64,000 nucleotides of DNA from Lepidodermella squamata (taxonomy: Eukaryota > Gastrotricha): assembly GCA_047495785.1 (NCBI GenBank), contig JBLDXI010000020.1:2604001-2668000 (forward strand), in the 5' to 3' direction. The notes below the pieces were generated by a model. It saw nothing but the letters and a program-made list of their open reading frames with translations, was not told where the DNA came from and made no database searches. Shown piece after piece: positions 38,091-49,563 of the stretch. The stretch's first letter is position 1. Every line of letters starts with the position of its first letter. The translations under genes and the position numbers were made by a program.

Positions 38091-39265
38091 ATGGAAAAGT
38101 TTCGCGATTTGTGGCACAACAGTCTATTGTCACCTGTTCACGCCGAGCAGAGAGAATTAGCCGGCGTCCTAACCGATGACCACATCATCTACGGCGGCCA
38201 TGCTATGATGCCGTTTTTCCCCTGCTTCTGGCCTGTCATTCGCAACTTCCCAGTCGACCCGAGTGACGTCATCATCGCCAGTGTCCCAAAATCAGGCACA
38301 ACATGGCTACAACACATTGTCTGGCTGGTCATGACCGGCGATTTTGAGACTAAGGTCTCAATTGATCGGCGGATCCCGTTTCTCGAGTACCCGAACCCGC
38401 CTGTCCCGCAAACCGTGGTTGAACTAGCTGAACGCAAACCGCCTCGCCTCCTTAAAACGCATGCGGCATCTAAATTTTTGCCGACGAATTGGCACAAGGC
38501 CAAGCTGATTTACATCTATCGCAACGTCAAAGACGCTATGGTGTCGTTTTTCCACATGATCAAAAATTTCGGATATCCTGGAAATTTCGACGAATTTGTG
38601 CGGAAGTACCTTGATGACGGAAATGGTAATTTTATCCTGCAATGAATTTGATTTTTTTCAAAAATTTTCGAAAAATATCAAATTTCAAATATTAAAAAGT
38701 TTTTTAAATCTTCAAAATTATTTAAAATATTTTTCAAATTTCCAAATATTCAAAATTTTTTGAAATATTTTTGAAATACTTTTCAAATTTTCAAATATTC
38801 TCAAATATTTTTATCAACTTCATTCATCTGAATTATTCCATTTTTCTTAATTTTTTTCCTCAATTCTCAGTAATGGAGTCACAGCCGTACGGACCTCATG
38901 TTGAAGGCTACTTGGAACTCGAGAGAACCCACAAAGATCACGCGCTAACCTTGTGCTATGAGGACATGATGAAAGACCGCCGAGCCGGAATTGTCAAAAT
39001 CGCAAAATTCCTCGGCAAAGACCTGAGCGACGAAATGATAGACAAAATCTACAACGACTCGTCGTTCGAAGCTATGAAAAAGAATGAAACTGTCAACTAC
39101 AGCTGGCGAGAGTACGACATGGTCGAGGGACATACGCCGTTCATTAGACAGGGCAAGGCTGGAGGTTGGCGGGACTATTTCACCGATCCGGCTTTGCTGG
39201 CTGAATTCGATGCTTACCTTGCCAAAACTGTTGCGCCGAAAATTCTCGAAAAAACATCTGCCTAA
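38091..39265 (+). CDS. Cytosolic sulfotransferase 4 of 4
   Basis: Exons are 38091-38625 and 38871-39265, giving 309 aa. This is the most divergent copy: the N-terminus is MEKFRDLWHNSLLSPVHAEQ, and the 3'-phosphate region reads YIYRNVKDAMVSFFHM. PKSGTTWLQ, KTHAASKFLP and RQGKAGGWRDYF remain, so it should be active. Its intron (245 bp) is far longer than the 46-54 bp of the other copies and is almost pure A/T with tandem ttcaaat-type units. AATAAA lies at 39327-39332, past the stop of the convergent calcium-channel gene. Confidence 0.92.
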
Positions 39266-39302
39266 AAATGAAATTTTTGACTCAAAAACAATGCGACGTG
39301 AT

Positions 39303-39332
39303 TTTATTGCTAAATTTTAACGCAAAAATAAA
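39303..39332. terminator. Facing poly(A) signals of sulfotransferase 4 and Cav3
   Basis: A minus-strand AATAAA (tttatt at 39303-39308) serves the Cav3 gene, whose stop is at 39340. A plus-strand AATAAA at 39327-39332 serves sulfotransferase 4, whose stop is at 39263-39265. The two 3' UTRs must overlap if these signals are used. Confidence 0.55.
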
Positions 39333-39339
39333 ATTGAAA

Positions 39340-42300
39340 TCATGTTAGTTTCATGAGCTCTTCATCAAAGGTTGACGCCATTCCATCCGAAGTTTGGCTG
39401 CTGATGACAATTCTGGGGACAGGCGGTTTCTTTTAAAAAATTGAAATAAATCAGAATTAAGTAATAAACTATTTTTTCTCACTCTTTTTGTGAAAATCGA
39501 TCCCAATTTGAGGTCAATAAGGGACACGCTTTTATGCTCGCTAATTGTACCACTTTTCAATTTCGCATCGGCCAATCGCATCGCTTTTCTCTCGGACCGC
39601 TATACAGATGAATGTATTGAATATTGAAAAGGAGGAATTTCAATAAATTTATACCTCAAGTTGCTGCATCAAACAAGCGACGACTAGATTAACCAAGAAA
39701 AATTGAGTGACCGCGAAAAATGACGTGAAATAAATCGGCGCCAGGGTTGTAATTAACGCCTCGTCATTTCGATCTTTATTGACCCTCGCCTCAGGATCCT
39801 TCGCGAAATCGTTCGCATCTTCGAGCACACTTTTCCAATCATCGCCTGTCGACACGCGAAACAGCGTGAGAACAGCCATGCCGAAATTTTGAAAATTCGC
39901 GTGGCGAGAAATTCCATCGCAATGATTTTCCGGGCACTGAAGATTCCCTAACAATTCCACGCCCAGAGTTGCGTAGATGAAGAAAATCAGGCCGAATAAC
40001 ATTGCCATATTGCCAACCTGCGGCAAAATCTGGCGCAGAGTGTTTAAAAGCGATTGAACGCCCTTTGCGACTTTCAGCAATTTCAATATTCGGAAAACTC
40101 GAATTATTCGAACGACTCGAAGAATTCCAGGGTCTAATGCGAACGATTTGTAATCATCGACTAGCTTTTCGAAAGCAATCTGTCCCAAGCTGGAGATAAC
40201 AACGAAAAAATCGAGCCGGTTCCAGGAGTTGCGGAAATATTGGCGAGGTCCGTACGCAATCAGGCGTAAAATTGAGTCGAGTGTGAAAATTATTGTGAAT
40301 ACGAGATCGGTTAGTTTGAGAGCTTCGAAACTTTCCCTCGGCATTTGGTAATATTCGGCTGCCATGACAAAAATATTCGCGATTATCAAAATCGCATTTA
40401 TAAGATCGAGGAAGATGCTTTCGCAAATTCTTATAAGAAATTTTTGCCATTTCGGGTAATTTTTTGCTCGAATTTCCTGAATTTTAGGTTCGATTTTTAA
40501 CTCGGTATGTCGACCAGGAGACGTCATCGTGGTGAGGGTTGAGCTTGTATCACCGGCTAGTTGTCCCCTCATGTGGTTGTAGTTATTGACTATCACGCCC
40601 ATGAACATTTCAACCATGCAAAAACCGATAATTAGGATGAAAGACAGGAAGAATAGGATGCGCCAGGGTGCGTAATTTCGAACAGGCTGGAATGGAAATT
40701 AACAAAAAAATTCAAATGATTTTCACAAAAATACCTGTAAATCCATGTCGACGCAATTTAGGCCATTTTGAGCAATGTCAACCCATCCGTCGAATGTTGC
40801 GACAATCTTCGAAATTAAAAAAAATAATAAAATAAAAGTGTTCAAGACAACTTACTGTCAATGCTGATAATGCCTGGAAAAAGTCGTCGAAATTGTACTC
40901 TTCACGTTTCCATTCTAAACCATCGATCGATAGGCAATCACTTCGATTTTTTACCATCTCCAATTGCGATTCCAAGTAATGTTTCGAATGATTTGAGTGA
41001 TTTTTCGAATTTTCTTCACTGATCGCACATTCGTGGTAACAGCCTCGGAGTAGCTGAAGGCCCAATACCGCAAACGTCACCAGAAAAATTCCGCAAATTA
41101 TGAAAATATTTCCAATCGATTTCATCGAAACAGCCAAAGTGCTCGAAACGGATTTCAACGCTAAGAATGAAAATTAAAAAAAAAATTAATTATAGAGAAA
41201 TTTAATAATAAATCAATTAATATTTTCAATTAATCAAATTTTAATTAAACAAAAATTTACCAGGCGTTTTGTTAATGGCTCGAAGGGGTTTGAACGCTTT
41301 CAACAGCCTCAAAGCTCTCAGGACTCGAAAAATCGAATTTCCCTCGCCATCTTTCAATTCAATCAAATCAATTGTAATATCAAGAATTGAGACGAGGACA
41401 AGCAGAAAATCGACGCAATTCCAAACATTTCGCAAGTAAGAACCCGGGCCTTGAACAAAACCAAGCGCAATGATTTTGATGAGACATTCGAGCAGAAAAA
41501 TTCCGGCGAAAAAGTAGTTAGCCGAATCGAGGCATATCCTTTCGATACTGCCGTTTTCAATCGAAGGTCTCTCCAAGGCCAAAGCGAGGCAACTCAAAGC
41601 AACGATAGCCAGCATGACGTCATCGTACTTCGGGGTCGAAATCAGCCAAGCGAGAAATTCTCGCAATCGATTGTCCCTCGCGAATAGATACAAAGAATAA
41701 TCTTTTCTAGGGTCACATGTCGAGTTCTTAGTCGACTCTTTATCAGCAAGATTTTCTTGAATAATCCACTGCTCCTTTTTCAACTTGTTCCAATTTCTTA
41801 ATCTCGCGAATTTAGTTCGCATTCGTATTGACCAAGGAATTTTTTTCGGCATATCTATATCGACATCGATATCGTCCGGGAAAGGCGGCGGCGGGGCAGT
41901 TTTGATTTCATGGCTCCGAGTCGAGAAGAAAGAAATCGTCTCACTGTGCAGCGAAGCGTTTCGGTTGCTAGCGAACGAAAAGTGGGACATGGTTGGCGAT
42001 CGAGTTATCGAGGTCAAATCTGAGAGTGAAGACGATCGGCAACTAACTCCGTCGTCAATCGATTGGAAACTTTTCCGGTAATTTTTCCCAGGTAATCTCG
42101 GGCTTAATTCCAGCCCCCTTTGCAGTCTACGCTGAGCATTTCGATTGTAGATATTAGGGCTATTCCTAGCCCGTACCATTTGCCGGCGGCTGTGGCGAAA
42201 ATTAGCCATGTGAGGGGTTGAAATTGGTTGAAGCTCAACGGCCATTTTGTAGGACGAAAGTGATGTTAAATCTCCGTCTGGGTTGGAAATTTTGCCGCAA

Positions 42301-45300
42301 GTGCTTGGGGGCCGGCTTAGGATTACGACTGGATGGCGGCGGATAGCACGGCTATAGGATTGCCGCCTTTTCCGCTGAATCCTTGGTCCAATTGTTTCTT
42401 TCTTTTGCCAAGCCTAGAAAATAATCAAAAAGCTCCCATTATAAGTAATTAAAGGAAAATTTCTAACAGATGCTAAGGAGAGGAATCTCATTGCTTTGGC
42501 AACAGGAATAGCTTTGTTTTGAAATTTCTTGCCAGTTGGAGACGAACCGACGTCAATTATAGCTGAAAATTGACATTTTTTGAAAATTTTACGAATTTTT
42601 ATTCATTTACCAAGCAGCATGCTTAAGATGACGTAGTTGCCGAACATGAGCAGGAAAACGAAATACACCGCAGGCCAGTAAGATGAAGCTGATTTCATGG
42701 CTTGCCTCAAAGGATCCGTCCAATCGTCATCTTGGGTTAGGATCCTTAAAACAGTCATCAGTGACGCTAGCATTGAATCGAAATATTGAGGCCGATCTTT
42801 GTCGCATTCATGGTTATGAATTCGGCTTGAATTTAGCAATGTGAAGTTCGAATCCAATACTGGCAGGCACTTCAAATCACATCCGAATAGACTTATCCTT
42901 TGAAAATCAGGAAGGTTCAGCGTGAAGTTCCTTTCGGAAGGAAAAACATACCCTAAAACTACGAAAATGAATACGAATAGGCTGAAAAGTAGCAGGAAGG
43001 GCGTGATACTGTTCATTGTTCGATACATGGCCGTCAGTTGTTTTTGTAGAGTTGGCGAAAAACGAAGCATTTTAAATAGTCGAAGAAGCCTGAGGGTGCG
43101 GAGAACAGTCAGGCCTGTCGCGTTTCCGACACCACTTTGAGCCAACTCCACCAGGCTGAAGGGGAAAAAATTGAAAATTAAAAAAAATGAAGTTGAATTT
43201 TTCCTGTAATTTTGAACTACATGGTGCCCCAGAAGCTGCGCGACTACTTATTCAATAAGCAACCTTTTGTATATTTAATTATTTGTATATTGTTGTAAAT
43301 TAAAATTTAATTCAACAATTTAAAAAAATTGAATCTACCGAGAGAAAATTCCAACTTTTATCCGCGATTTAACCGAAGAAATAAATAATTTGCCGGAGAA
43401 ATCTCGGAAAACCCCGATGGTAACTGGTTCGGTAATTTTCGGTATTTTACCCGGTTGGACCTAATTTTCCGGACTTTTTTAATCCCATTAACAAGTGGCA
43501 TACTAGATTACTATCGGGTCTTCCTGTTACCGGAACCAAATTTAAAGTGAACGGAACCAAATTTGCTGCAGCGGAACCAAATTTTAGAATTTTCTAGTGG
43601 CCTGAAATCGCTTTTCGGATATTTATTGCATGTCAAAATTGGCCCCAATAATTCTAGAAAATTCACCAGTGAATTCAGCGCAACATTCTCTATAAGAATT
43701 AATACGCAGTGTTCAATTCAGAATTCATGCTTAGCCTAAAATTCTTAGAAATATTCAAAAAATGACTCTTGGCATATTTCGAGTTTGGTTCCGCAAAAAG
43801 CAAATTTGGTTCCGCTACAGCGTATTTGGTTCCGATACAGCAAATTTGGTTCCGCTCACTGTAAATTTGGTTCCGCTAAAAGATATTCCCATTACTATCC
43901 CCGTGATTTTTTTATTTTTTCTGAAATTTGTCTGGCCGTGAGATGTAACTTTGCTTCTCATTTCAGAGTTTCTGAACCCTTTTCCGTGTATTTGTTTTGC
44001 TTGCATTACTTATGGGACACGTAATACAAGCTTAGAATTATTTTTTTAATTAATTTTTTTATAGGTAGTACCGTATCTTCTAGATAGCCAATAATTCAAA
44101 ATGAGGTTCAGCTAGAAGTAAAATTAATTGACATTTTTTGTTAATTTTGAAAAATCGAGCCAACCTGATAATGACAACAACCAAATCGAGCATGTTGAAA
44201 CCATCTCGAATATATTCGACGAATCCAAAGGCAAACAGCTTTACAACGAGTTCCAACGTGAAAAGAGCCGTTAAAACAACGTTTGTAATATCAACGGCGT
44301 AGGTCAACCAATCCGGCTGCTGATAATGCTCGACCGCCATCGATATTGTACTGACAATGATTGCTAAGGCAATGAGGCCTTGAAAAATTTCTCCCAGAAG
44401 AATCCGCCTCAAATAAAGACGGTATTTCCGAAATGTTTGGCGGCAATTTATCTCCGGAATTTTTTCATTGTCCGAACTATTTTCGTCAAATTTTCCGCTT
44501 CTGTCGCTACAACAAGGCAGTTTTTTCTTCAAAAAATCGAACATCTCGTCGATGAGTAATGTGTAAAAACTTCGCGGGTCGTTCATTTTCGGCAGATTTT
44601 CGGCAGACGTCAAAATCAACTCTGGAGTATCAGCTCTCGGAAGCGCCATGGCGTTATTAACGTTAGATAACCAAGCGCCAACTGAAGATTGGCGTCGCAT
44701 TTTAGCCTCCTCAATATTTTCTTCCTCCTTAAAAAATTGAAAAAATTGAAATTCAGGAACCTAAAACCTAAAATTTTACAATTTTTTCAGCCAGGCGCCG
44801 TTTCGTTTGGGGAATTTGAACTGCTACGACGATGAAGGTCAAGTTTGAAACTCCAAAGTTGACGACCAGAACCAGTGTTACAAAGTAAGGCCAAACCCAA
44901 AACGAACTAATTAAAATTCATAACCAGATTTTCGGAATTTTTTTAGTTACCTGACATCTTGAACAGAGTACATAATTGAGCTCCAACCCTCGGGAGAAAC
45001 AGCCTGAAATTTTTTGTTTCAATTCAGAAATTATCGCGGTGAGTTTTATTACCTGGAAAATGGTAATGAAAGCTATGAAAATGTTGTCGAAACCGATTCC
45101 GCCGTCCATAGGATTGCTGTCACCGGCTTTGCAGAAATTATAAGAGGGGATCAGTCGAGAGCAGAGATGTTCTTTGTCCTCATTTTCCTCGAAAAGTTCA
45201 TGACACATCGATTCTTGGATTCTAATTTAAAATATTCAAACAAATTCAGAAAAATGTGAATAAATTTACTCATAATTAGGAATATCACTGCACTGGGAAT

Positions 45301-46514
45301 ATCCGCCGCATGTAAAATCTGGAAATGAAGGCGTCACGTAAATCCTAGGCATTTCGATCGATTTTTGATGAGCCGAAGTTTTGTTTGATCGATTTGTATA
45401 GATTTGATAACTGATCAGATAATTGCGTTCGATTTCCAACATTTCAACGGTAAAACGGCTATCATTATGCAAATGTGACACTGGGGGTTGGAAAAAGCAT
45501 CGTTGCCGTAATAAACCGGCCCAAATTTGAACGCCAATAATGCCGAAAATGAAGTAGACGAACAGCAAGACGCCAATGATACTGCTCAAGGTAGGTAAAA
45601 TATCGGTTAGCAGTGTCACGAGCAATCTCAAGCCTGAAGAAATTTCGTTTTAATACATTTGAAAAATCGAGGAATTTATACTTGGAATTCGTTTTATTGC
45701 TCGGATGGGTCTCAAAATTCTGATGACCCGAATAAAGGTCCAATCGGTTGAATTCGAAGCACTATCGCTGCTTTGAAAGCTCAAATAATCAGCAAAACTA
45801 AATTAAGAAAATTGAAAAATTAAACAGATTAATCACGTAAAAAAAAATTACCTAGCTAAAACGATGAGAAAATCCAGCCGGTTCCAAACGTCGGCTAGGT
45901 ACGCGCCACGGTGACCAATTGCGCATTTGGACAGCATTTTTACGAGCATTTCGAAGAGGAAGAAAGCGCTAATGACCATATCGATGATTCTCAGGGCGCG
46001 ACATTTGGCCGTCCGGCACTGTCCGAACTTCATGTTATCTTCACACGGGTCGAAAGTTGCCATGGCAACGCAATTGATTGCTATCACAATTAGGCTGATC
46101 CTTTCAAACCACTTGAAAAAAATTGGATTATTTTTTATTTTATTTTCTCATTAAAAGGTTGACTTATCTCCAGTTGACGAGCTTTGTCGCATTTTTTCGA
46201 ATTATGTTAGTTTCTTTGAAGCAGAAGAAAGACTTGTTTGACGTTAGGATTTGGCAAAATTTATTTTCGAAGCAATTGCTCTCCACCCATCTCAAGGCTA
46301 CAGCTGTTGAGGTTGTTCTATGAGAAATTGCCTCAGATCCATGAAGGCTAGCTATTTCGAGCTTGTCCTTTGTCATATTTCGGAAAATATCTAAGTATTC
46401 TTTTGCACCTGGTTGAGGGTTTCGGTGCATTGCTATACGTGAGCCGGTAATATTAGTCGATATTTTTAGTGCGCCTTTTACGTTGAGGCCGCTGCTCATC
46501 GTAGGAGGGGTCAT
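39340..46514 (-). CDS. CACNA1G/H/I-like: Voltage-gated T-type (Cav3) calcium channel alpha-1
   Basis: Sixteen exons can be followed: 46514-46179 (tentative), 46111-45852, 45797-45682, 45633-45270, 45221-45053, 45003-44951, 44906-44780, 44727-44165, 43155-42611, 42562-42468, 42413-41261, 41160-40856, 40806-40735, 40686-39655, 39429-39340. The total is about 1759 aa, shorter than vertebrate Cav3 (over 2000). Four six-span domains are present with S4 segments such as [17 protein letters not shown] and [18 protein letters not shown]-type identity rests on [34 protein letters not shown] and [18 protein letters not shown]. Pore residues are E (SPEGW), D (TQDDDW), D (TFDGW) and D (TGDDW). The C-terminal tail is only about 30 residues. 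The first exon and its weak donor (gtcaac) are the least certain part. Confidence 0.9.
43218..44023. mobile_element. MITE copy in Cav3 intron, split by a second element
   Basis: The left end tacatggtgccccagaagct and right end cttatgggacacgta are mutated versions of the tacagcgtgtccc family ends. The interior matches the 25400 copy (gtaactggttcggtaatttt). It lies in the intron between S3 and S4 of channel domain II. An unrelated 375-bp element interrupts it at 43516-43890. Confidence 0.75.
43516..43890. mobile_element. Nested element with 9-bp target duplication
   Basis: It is flanked by attactatc on both sides (43507-43515 and 43891-43899). The ends start ggg and share the inner block cggaaccaaattt. 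The core ggaaccaaatt is repeated three times on the left and, inverted, five times on the right. A 9-bp duplication suggests a MULE-type origin. There is no ORF. Confidence 0.75.
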
Positions 46515-47793
46515 CGATTATTGTTACTCGCATTTTTAATCATTAGCAGATTAATTATTCAAGTTTGACTGGTAGAAATGCATATAGGCTGGCCGTTCAA
46601 ATTTTTTGGATAATCGATCAAGAAAAATGATATCCGGAAATCGAACGAGATTCCTTGGAAATTTGATAATAATTATGACAATTAGCGGCGGAATAATGAA
46701 TAAAATACACTTCGCTGTCTCACAAAATTCAGTGTTAACATTTTTCAAAATATTTTCAACTGATGATGTGCAAATTTGAAGGTCCGAAAATTTCAACTCG
46801 AAAGCAAACTTTAACACTTCTCAAAGCCGAATTTTATTTGCAACAATAATTCAGAAATACTCCGATTCAATTTTCAGTACAAGTCGACCGCGCGTCAGAC
46901 AGGTAAATGTCTCTTTGTAGAGTTGGCCGAAAATAGATTTTGCACCCGCGTGAACCGGGAATGCAGCAAACAGAGTCTACAACAAACCATTATTCCCAGT
47001 TAAACGAACAATATGGCCATTGTTTTTATATCGTCCATTGTGCAGCTAGTAACTTTTGACTGCTTTTTATTTTTTAATTATTGTTCTTTACTTTTGAATA
47101 ACTTTTGAATAACTTAATTTCTTGGCTTGCTCTGTTCCCTGTGTCATCTCAGTGAAAATGAAAGAATTACATGAATGGCTCGAAAAATGAACTCTGCAAA
47201 ATAGATGAAGCTTAATGTTGATCAGCGAAGAGAGGTAGATTATTGCCATTTGTTTCTCAATTTTTTTATTTTATTGAAAACTCCCCATTTTTATTCATAA
47301 TAGTATCCCCAGGGTTTAGGGACTATGTCGGTTCAAAAATATAAAAATTAACGATTCCCAAAAATTAACTTTCGAATTTTTCAAAAATTTCGAGGTTGAA
47401 ATTTTAGTATAAGCCCGGGAACAAAAACGGTAACTTGTGATTTCCGTGGATTTTTAATTTTCTGATAAATGCATCAAGTTATCAAACTTCCTAGAGGTCC
47501 CTTATCCTTCACATTATCTCTACCTACTCAAATGTGACTATTCTCGAAAAGATAATATGTCTATTTTATTTACCTATTTATTTTCATCACATGCAGGGGG
47601 GTGCCATGTGCCATATGGCGGCTAATTTCATTCAGCTACCACGTGACTACTTCTCGCGTGGATAAACGCACTCTTGAGATGCAAATAAAAAGTGGGCTCG
47701 AATATTATTTGAAGACTTTTTTGACCGACTTTGCTTCATGGACAGATTTGAGATTTCGTCGACTTTTTTCTAGTTTTTTACGCATGAAAGAAA
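46515..47793. other. Divergent intergenic region between Cav3 and UGT
   Basis: No gene is supported. A minus-strand ORF of 88 codons at 46551-46817 has a hydrophobic patch but no recognised domain or splice partner. The part from about 46900 resembles 51525-51640 upstream of the broken UGT copy (gcaaacagagtctacaacaa versus gcaaacaaagtctacaacaa). Confidence 0.5.
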
Positions 47794-49506
47794 ATGGCTG
47801 TTTCCATTTACCTGCAAATTCTGCTAATAACGGGGATGGTTGTTCAGGCAACTACGTCATCTTACACCTCGCGTAAATTGGAAGAAATCAAAAGCAACAT
47901 GTCCCCCGACCTCGTCAAGCTGATTTCAACAACTAAATACGCTCTTTTCGTCGCTGATGTAGGATCTCGTTCCCACGCCAAGCCGATGATTGCCATTTCT
48001 CAAGAAATGATTAAACGCGGCCATCGAACAGCCATCGCCAGCGCCATGGAAGAGGCGAGAACATGGGCAAAACCAGGTCAATTTGGCAATTTTATCAAGC
48101 TGAAGTCGACCGAAGAATACCTCAACCCTGGTACTCATTCGAATCATACAAGCAAGGTCGCTACTGATCTCGTAAGGGGAAACCCTGAGGCTCCAGGTAA
48201 AATTAATTTTTCGGAAAAATTATTAAAAAATTTTAAAATTTTAGTTTTTGAATTGGTCGCAAAAATGCGCCTATTCATGCTGGCAAACTATTATGAGGGC
48301 GCATACCGCAGTTTGAAAGATGCTTGTGAGCAAGATCGGCCTGACATTCTCGTCTGTGATTGGATGTCCCTTTCCTGCCCGGACGTGGCCAATCTATTGA
48401 AAATCCCATTTGTGGCCACTGGCCCGAATTCAGCGTTGCCAATGTTGCCAAAAGTGCCGAGCTGGCTGCCGACCTTGTTCGCACCGAAAAGCCCATATGA
48501 AGCCACTTTTTTCGAACGACTCCACGCAAAATTCGTCATTTTACCGCAATTTCTCTACTACTTCAAACCGTATTTCTCCGGACTGGCGGCCGCGAGGCAA
48601 AAGTTGGGAATCGCCCAAGATGTTTCTTACAAAAACAAACATTTCTTCGTTCACAATTACTTCGGCTTCGAACACGCCCGCAGTTTATCGCCATTCATCC
48701 ACGAACTCGGCCCGATTGTCGAGCCTGATATCTATGAAATGGACAAGGATTTACTGAACTGGCTTAATCAAGCCCACGAGCGGAAAGAAAGCGTTGTCTA
48801 CGTCGCATTCGGCTCTGCTTTTGTTCCCACGGACGAAACGATGCAAGCTTTGATTAAAGGCATTCTTCTCTGCAATCAGCATCAGTCGAAAGTCAACCTT
48901 CTATGGTCGTACGGTTTGTCCGATCTTGATAAATCTGTACCGCAGGAGGTGAAGGGTTCTTCTAATCTTCGAATGGAAAAACGAGTTGCTCAAATCAAGG
49001 TGTTGAACCACCCAGCTGTTCATCTTTTTGTTAGCCACGGTGGAATGGAGAGCGTTCTCGAAGGCTTTTTAGCCGGGAAGCCAATTATTGTAAATCCTCT
49101 CTACGCTGATCAGCCGATGAATGCAATGCGGGCGAAAGAGCTCGGGGTGGCTGAAATCATCGAAAAAGGACCAGCCGACGCTGTTCAACGGCAAATGTGT
49201 GCCTATTCGAGTCAATTATTAACTCGTTTCCGAAGTACAGAAGAAACGTTGATGCAAAGTCTGGCGAAAACTGGCGCGGCGTTCTACTACAACGCGCAGA
49301 GGTTCGAACAGGCGGTGGATGTCATTGAAATGGAAATGGCAATTGGGTCAGATCACTTGCGCATGTTTGAAGATGAGGCTGCGTTCTACAGGATTTATGA
49401 CCTTGACCTTTACGCAGCGCTTTTATTGCCTGTTCTTGCAATTTTATTGCTTTTAAAGCGACGTTGCTGCAAAAGCAAAAACTCATCTAAATCAAAGAAA
49501 GAATAA
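47794..49506 (+). CDS. UDP-glycosyltransferase (UGT family)
   Basis: Exons are 47794-48196 and 48245-49506, giving 554 aa. An N-terminal signal sequence (VSIYLQILLITGMVVQATTS) is followed by the acceptor half. The C-terminal nucleotide-sugar half has VVYVAFGSAF, then the UGT signature around NHPAVHLFVSHGGMESVLEG and PLYADQPMNAMRAKELGV. A TM near the end (AALLLPVLAILLLL) and the basic tail KSKNSSKSKKE place it as an ER type I protein; KSKKE fits a KxKxx retrieval signal. It conjugates a sugar, commonly glucose or glucuronate in animals, to lipophilic acceptors. The signature differs from common animal UGTs (VSHGGMES in place of THGGxNG), so the sugar is uncertain. The 48-bp intron has no stop and would read through in frame. 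Confidence 0.88.
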   Translation: MAVSIYLQILLITGMVVQATTSSYTSRKLEEIKSNMSPDLVKLISTTKYALFVADVGSRSHAKPMIAISQEMIKRGHRTAIASAMEEARTWAKPGQFGNFIKLKSTEEYLNPGTHSNHTSKVATDLVRGNPEAPGKINFSEKLLKNFKILVFELVAKMRLFMLANYYEGAYRSLKDACEQDRPDILVCDWMSLSCPDVANLLKIPFVATGPNSALPMLPKVPSWLPTLFAPKSPYEATFFERLHAKFVILPQFLYYFKPYFSGLAAARQKLGIAQDVSYKNKHFFVHNYFGFEHARSLSPFIHELGPIVEPDIYEMDKDLLNWLNQAHERKESVVYVAFGSAFVPTDETMQALIKGILLCNQHQSKVNLLWSYGLSDLDKSVPQEVKGSSNLRMEKRVAQIKVLNHPAVHLFVSHGGMESVLEGFLAGKPIIVNPLYADQPMNAMRAKELGVAEIIEKGPADAVQRQMCAYSSQLLTRFRSTEETLMQSLAKTGAAFYYNAQRFEQAVDVIEMEMAIGSDHLRMFEDEAAFYRIYDLDLYAALLLPVLAILLLLKRRCCKSKNSSKSKKE

Positions 49507-49563
49507 ATCTTCAGAATAAAAAATAGCAAGCAGCAGCGTGGATTTGTAAACTGCCCTGGGACT

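Noticed and set aside
41785-42081. Plus-strand ORF within the calcium-channel gene
   Set aside because: It is the shadow of the long channel exon 41261-42413, which has clear domain III homology on the minus strand.
39340-46514. Assignment as a voltage-gated sodium channel or NALCN
   Set aside because: Pore residues E/D/D/D and the [18 protein letters not shown] stretch fit Cav3; sodium channels use DEKA or DEEA and NALCN EEKE.
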